8,871 nucleotides of DNA from an uncultured Treponema sp. GTDB taxonomy: Bacteria; Spirochaetota; Spirochaetia; Treponematales; Treponemataceae. Of the stretch, positions 5,511 to 8,871 are shown piece after piece (position 1 is the stretch's first letter; every line of letters starts with the position of its first letter). The position numbers and the translations under genes are program-made. The notes under the pieces were generated by a model. The model was not told the DNA's origin and did not search any database. It worked only from the letters and a program-made list of their open reading frames with translations. The stretch spans positions 1 through 8,871 of the forward strand of contig CAJPOL010000073.1 of NCBI GenBank assembly GCA_905372265.1, in the 5' to 3' direction.

Positions 5511-6530
5511 ATGAAACACCGCTTTTATTTCTTTTTATGTATCTGTTTTTCACTACAGTCTTTATCAGTTTTTGCATACGGCTCAAAAGAACCGGCGCCT
5601 TCTGCATCAAAAAAATTAACAGTCTATACGACAAAATCCTTTGCAGCCGATTACGGACCCGGCCCGAAAATTGCCGAGTTATTCAAAGCAAACACTGGCG
5701 CAGAAATCGAATATGTTATCTGTAAAGAAGGCGTTTTAAACCGTGCAGTAGCGGAACACGGAAAGACCGTTGCGGATGTGTTCGTCGGTATCGACAACCA
5801 TCTCGTTGAAAAAGCGCGGAAAGCAGGGATTCTACAAGCCTATCGTCCTAAAAATGCAGCCGAAAAAATATCGAATGATATTGTTATTTCCGCCGATTGG
5901 CTTTTAACGCCTTTCGATTACGGCTATTTTGCTTTTATGTACGATACTAATGTAAAGCTCCCGCGGCCGAAAACATTACAAGATCTTACCAAGCCTGAAT
6001 ACAAAGGCACGGTGGTCATATTAGATCCGCGAACGAGCACACCCGGCCTTGGTTTGATTGCATGGACAAAAGCGGCATTCAAAGATGCGTATCTTGATTT
6101 CTGGAAAGCCTTTAAACCGTCGATATTTACTATGTCTCCGAAATGGAGCGCCGGATACGGACTTTTCACAGCCGGAGAAGCTCCGCTTGCATTATCATAC
6201 ACAAGCAGTCTCGCCTCGCACATCCTCTATGATAAAACGGAGCGTTTCCAACCGCTCATCTTTGAAGAAGGCCATATCATACACATTGAAGGAATGGGAA
6301 TTGCAGCCGGTACAAAAAACACCGCTCTTGCGCGAATGTTTATTGATTTTATGCTTTCCGATGAAGTACAAAGTTTTTTACCGGAAACACAATTCATGTT
6401 TCCAGCCGTAAAGGACATTACACTGCCCGCCTCTTTTAAAGATGTGCCGGCGCCTACAAAAATACTCAAAATCAGTACGGATGATGAAAACGAATTAGTT
6501 AATCCGGTACTCGATGTCTTGCAGCAATAG
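5511..6530 (+). CDS. thiB: Thiamine/TPP ABC transporter, periplasmic substrate-binding protein (TbpA/ThiB)
   Basis: 339 residues. Residues 1-22 form a signal peptide ending SVFA before YGSKEP, which fits signal peptidase I; no lipobox cysteine is visible. The mature part starts with LTVYTTKSFAADYGPGP (36-52), a close match to Escherichia coli TbpA. Further ligand-site blocks follow: DVFVGIDN (89-96), DPRTSTPGLGL (172-182), WSAGYGLF (212-219) and ALSYTSS (227-233). Family knowledge: the protein binds thiamine and its phosphates in the periplasm and delivers them to ThiP. The aromatic residues W212, Y216 and Y230 probably stack on the ligand. The start at 5511 is set by the signal peptide and the GGAGGG at 5501-5506; the frame is open further upstream, but that is the riboswitch. 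The stop overlaps the start of thiP by 17 bases. Confidence 0.95.
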   Translation: MKHRFYFFLCICFSLQSLSVFAYGSKEPAPSASKKLTVYTTKSFAADYGPGPKIAELFKANTGAEIEYVICKEGVLNRAVAEHGKTVADVFVGIDNHLVEKARKAGILQAYRPKNAAEKISNDIVISADWLLTPFDYGYFAFMYDTNVKLPRPKTLQDLTKPEYKGTVVILDPRTSTPGLGLIAWTKAAFKDAYLDFWKAFKPSIFTMSPKWSAGYGLFTAGEAPLALSYTSSLASHILYDKTERFQPLIFEEGHIIHIEGMGIAAGTKNTALARMFIDFMLSDEVQSFLPETQFMFPAVKDITLPASFKDVPAPTKILKISTDDENELVNPVLDVLQQ

Positions 6531-8184
6531 TCCATCTATCCGCAAAAGGCCCCATGCAGCAATACGTTTCTATGCGCTTGTTGCTGCGGGGTGTGTCTTT
6601 TTAGCTGTCGTCTTAGCTTTTATCCTCCCGTTCATAACAGGTTTCATTCCGCTCTTTTCGGATCGTTATGATTTTTCCCTACTGATCGGCTACGGTACGC
6701 AAGAAGACGGCAGCATGTCCCGCATTCTTAAAATCACTGCTTTTACTATTGCACAAGCACTTATTTCGGCGTTTCTTGCCACTGGAGTCGGCTTGGCAGC
6801 GGCATTCTTCTGTGCAAATAGAAATTTCCGCATGAGAAGCATTGTATTAGCTCTTTCAAGTGTCCCGCTTTGCGTACCGGCTGTTATCATCGCACTAGGA
6901 TTTATCCTCTTTTTTGGAACAAACGGCATTTTTAATACTCTTATACGGTTCATCTTCCGCATAGATAGACCGATTATTACCTCACTTTTCTCATTGAAAG
7001 GAATCATTCTTATTCATGCTTTCTACAATTTTCCCCTTGCTATGAAAACCATTACGCATATGTGGGAACGGCTCGGATGGGAAGAAGAACAGGCTGCTGA
7101 ACTTTTAGGAGCAAACCGCTTTCGTATTTTTACAACGATAACCCTGCCCGCTTTATTTCATCCGGTAGCGGCATCTTTTTTACTGATATTCTTGTTCTGC
7201 TTTTTCAGTTTCATCATTATTTTACTATTCGGCAGCTTGGGAGTAACAACCTTGGAAGTCGAATTGTATAAAACTGCACGGGCAAGTCTCAATATGCATT
7301 TTGCAGCAAAAATTGCCCTGATAGAACTGATAACGGCAGCAATGGTGATCATATTTTATGCCGGTATTCAGAAAAAATATGCCGAACCAAGCGGCGTAAA
7401 ACCGCTACGGGAACGGACAGCGCTGCAAGGGCAAGCGGAAAAACTGTTCTTTGTTTTCACTATGGCACTTATCCTATTCTTTCTCATTGCGCCGCTGAGT
7501 GCAATTTTTTTGCATTCGCTCTACAACGTACATCATTCATCGCTTTTCAATAAATTTGCCTCATTAAAGGCATGGAAGCATATCGTTGCCGCTCCTGTAT
7601 TTTGGCAAGCATTGCTAACAACACTGTCTGTCGGCTTTTGTACTACCGGCATAACGCTCACAGCAGCGATTTTCTTTGCATATCTTACCCTGTTTACACC
7701 GCCGAAAATGATCTTTACGGTTATTCCTTATGTTCCGCTTGCTGTATCCTCAGTAATGCTCGGATTCGGCTGGTTCTTATTAAAGCCAAACGGCTCACTC
7801 ATTATATTGATCATTACCCAAAGCGCCCTTGCATGGCCGTTTGCATGGACTCATATCCATGCCTGCATGATGCGGATTCCGGAAAACACGCTCTACGCGG
7901 CCATCTTACTGTCGGAGAATAAACCGGCGCTTTTTTTCCGAGTCCTTCTCCCCCTCTGCAAAAGCGGTATTGTTGCTGCAGCCGCTTTTGTGTTTGCAAT
8001 AAGCGCAGGAGATGCATCTTTGCCGATGATCTTAAATCTTCCTCGCTTTCAAAATTTAGCTGTCCTATTATTCGACTACGCAGGCTCATACCGCTTTACA
8101 GAATCTTCAGCTGTTGCTGTAGTATTAACACTTATCACAAGCTGTGTCTTCTTTTTGCAAGATAAACAGTATACCGGAGAATAG
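6514..8184 (+). CDS. thiP: Thiamine/TPP ABC transporter, fused permease ThiP
   Basis: 556 residues, very hydrophobic, made of two tandem permease domains as in E. coli ThiP (about 536 residues). Predicted membrane segments cluster at about 18-45, 72-100, 108-136, 160-176, 215-240 and 265-284 in the first half, and at about 310-335, 365-392, 398-422, 427-448, 484-505 and 532-548 in the second. A clear EAA loop, EQAAELLGANRFRIFTTITLP (192-212), contacts the ATPase; the second copy (about 461-480) is degenerate. Family knowledge: ThiP forms the inner-membrane channel through which thiamine or TPP passes. The ATG at 6514 lies inside the end of the binding-protein gene and has no obvious Shine-Dalgarno, and no later start is at hand, so translation is probably coupled. 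Stop is TAG, two bases before thiQ. Confidence 0.94.
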   Translation: MSCSNSPSIRKRPHAAIRFYALVAAGCVFLAVVLAFILPFITGFIPLFSDRYDFSLLIGYGTQEDGSMSRILKITAFTIAQALISAFLATGVGLAAAFFCANRNFRMRSIVLALSSVPLCVPAVIIALGFILFFGTNGIFNTLIRFIFRIDRPIITSLFSLKGIILIHAFYNFPLAMKTITHMWERLGWEEEQAAELLGANRFRIFTTITLPALFHPVAASFLLIFLFCFFSFIIILLFGSLGVTTLEVELYKTARASLNMHFAAKIALIELITAAMVIIFYAGIQKKYAEPSGVKPLRERTALQGQAEKLFFVFTMALILFFLIAPLSAIFLHSLYNVHHSSLFNKFASLKAWKHIVAAPVFWQALLTTLSVGFCTTGITLTAAIFFAYLTLFTPPKMIFTVIPYVPLAVSSVMLGFGWFLLKPNGSLIILIITQSALAWPFAWTHIHACMMRIPENTLYAAILLSENKPALFFRVLLPLCKSGIVAAAAFVFAISAGDASLPMILNLPRFQNLAVLLFDYAGSYRFTESSAVAVVLTLITSCVFFLQDKQYTGE

Positions 8185-8186
8185 CT

Positions 8187-8822
8187 ATGGCCGGCGCCTT
8201 TTTACAAATTGATCGTGTAACGAAACGCTTTGGAAAAACCGTTATTTCAATTTCTTTTACATTAGAAGCCGGTTCCGCAATAGCGCTGCTGGGCAATTCC
8301 GGTTGCGGAAAAAGCACGACTCTTAAAATGATTGCAGGCTTAATTACCCCTGATTCGGGAAAAATCATCTTAAACGGAGAAGATATTACCGCTCTTCCCG
8401 CCGCTCAACGCAATATCGGTATGATGTTTCAAGACTATGCCTTATTTCCGCATTTAACGGTAGAAGATAATATCGGTTACGGCCTCGTATCACAGGGGAT
8501 ATCCAAAAAAGAAAGCCGAAAAGAAGCCGCTGTATGGCTTGAACGGTTCGGATTAGCCGGAATGGAGAAACGGCGCATTGAGCACTTATCAGGCGGAGAA
8601 AAACAGCGTGTTGCTCTTGCCCGTACACTCGCAGTGAAACCGTCAATTATTCTTTTTGATGAGCCGCTTACAGCGCTTGATACCAATATGCGCATCCGCC
8701 TCCGACATGAACTAAAAGATCGGCAAAAATCACTCGGCTACGCTGCCGTGTATGTTACGCATGACAAAGAAGAAGCTCAATTTCTAGCGGATCAAATAAT
8801 CGAAATGCCTCAGCACAAATAA
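8187..8822 (+). CDS. thiQ: Thiamine/TPP ABC transporter, ATP-binding protein ThiQ
   Basis: 211 residues with every ABC ATPase motif: Walker A GNSGCGKST (36-44), Q-loop FQDY (81-84, Gln82), signature LSGGEKQR (134-141), Walker B IILFDEP (154-160), D-loop ALD (163-165) and switch His192 in VTHD. Family knowledge: a ThiQ dimer on the cytoplasmic face of ThiP hydrolyses ATP to drive import. The start follows thiP by two bases, with GGAGA at 8175-8179 seven bases upstream. The protein stops 19 residues after the switch His, at ADQIIEMPQHK. It therefore lacks the final strand and helix (the usual DGRI-type segment) seen in E. coli ThiQ of about 232 residues, and has no regulatory C-terminal domain. 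All catalytic parts remain. The stop is 5 bases from a convergent 5S rRNA gene, with no terminator between them. Confidence 0.93.
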   Translation: MAGAFLQIDRVTKRFGKTVISISFTLEAGSAIALLGNSGCGKSTTLKMIAGLITPDSGKIILNGEDITALPAAQRNIGMMFQDYALFPHLTVEDNIGYGLVSQGISKKESRKEAAVWLERFGLAGMEKRRIEHLSGGEKQRVALARTLAVKPSIILFDEPLTALDTNMRIRLRHELKDRQKSLGYAAVYVTHDKEEAQFLADQIIEMPQHK

Positions 8823-8827
8823 AAAAA

Positions 8828-8871
8828 GCCCGGCAGCTACCTACTTTCCCACATGATCTGCAGTATCATCG
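8828..8871 (-). rRNA. rrf: 5S ribosomal RNA, 3' end (partial, continues past the window)
   Basis: Read on the minus strand, the last 44 bases carry the conserved 3' third of bacterial 5S rRNA: CGATGATACTGC, then GTGGGAAAGTAGGTAGC (helix IV and loop E region), then the end CTGCCGGGC (helix I strand). Seven T follow at once (8821-8827), which with the 5S terminal stem would act as the U-tract of the rRNA operon terminator. The 5' part and any 23S and 16S genes would lie to the right of the window. The gene points toward thiQ. Confidence 0.92.

Noticed and set aside
1..8871. A novel defence, mobile or biosynthetic system
   Set aside because: Every long open frame that is not a shadow falls into a known housekeeping or transport family. 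No transposase, integrase, phage, toxin-antitoxin or repeat array was seen.

Overview
The window looks like chromosome from a spirochete, most likely an oral-type Treponema of moderate GC. The evidence is a PUR-domain nucleic-acid-binding protein of the spirochete/Bacteroidetes type, a yajC-secD-secF operon, and a TPP riboswitch directly ahead of a tbpA(thiB)-thiP-thiQ transporter operon, an arrangement known from Treponema denticola. The genus is an inference from gene content; no 16S is present. Everything here can be assigned to known families, and I found no undescribed system. The points of interest lie in regulation and gene borders.

Layout: (1) Positions 1-936, plus strand: the 3' end of a phosphohexomutase (phosphoglucomutase/phosphomannomutase type), translationally coupled through a TAATG overlap to a small PUR-domain protein. 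These end at an intrinsic terminator whose left arm lies inside the coding sequence. (2) Positions 950-4560, minus strand: yajC, secD, secF, transcribed leftward from a good sigma70-type promoter (TTGACT, 17 nt, TATCCT). A hairpin sits just ahead of the secD ribosome binding site, and secD and secF overlap by ATGA. Their products form the SecDF-YajC accessory complex of the Sec translocon. (3) Positions 4687-5301, plus strand: a divergent clpP with an intact Ser-His-Asp triad but no Clp ATPase nearby. (4) Positions 5366-8822, plus strand: promoter, TPP riboswitch and the three-gene thiamine/TPP ABC importer. The periplasmic binding protein captures the vitamin, the fused permease ThiP carries it across the inner membrane, and the ATPase ThiQ supplies the energy. 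When TPP is abundant the aptamer, whose 3' strand is also the Shine-Dalgarno sequence, should shut off translation of the first gene. (5) Positions 8828-8871, minus strand: the 3' end of a 5S rRNA gene, convergent with thiQ and only 5 nt from its stop codon. A ribosomal RNA operon therefore presumably lies to the right and reads toward the transporter.

No stretch of 300 bases or more lacks a gene. The two longest gaps are 4493-4686 (divergent promoter region) and 5302-5510 (promoter plus riboswitch). No tRNA, CRISPR array, insertion sequence or prophage gene was seen.
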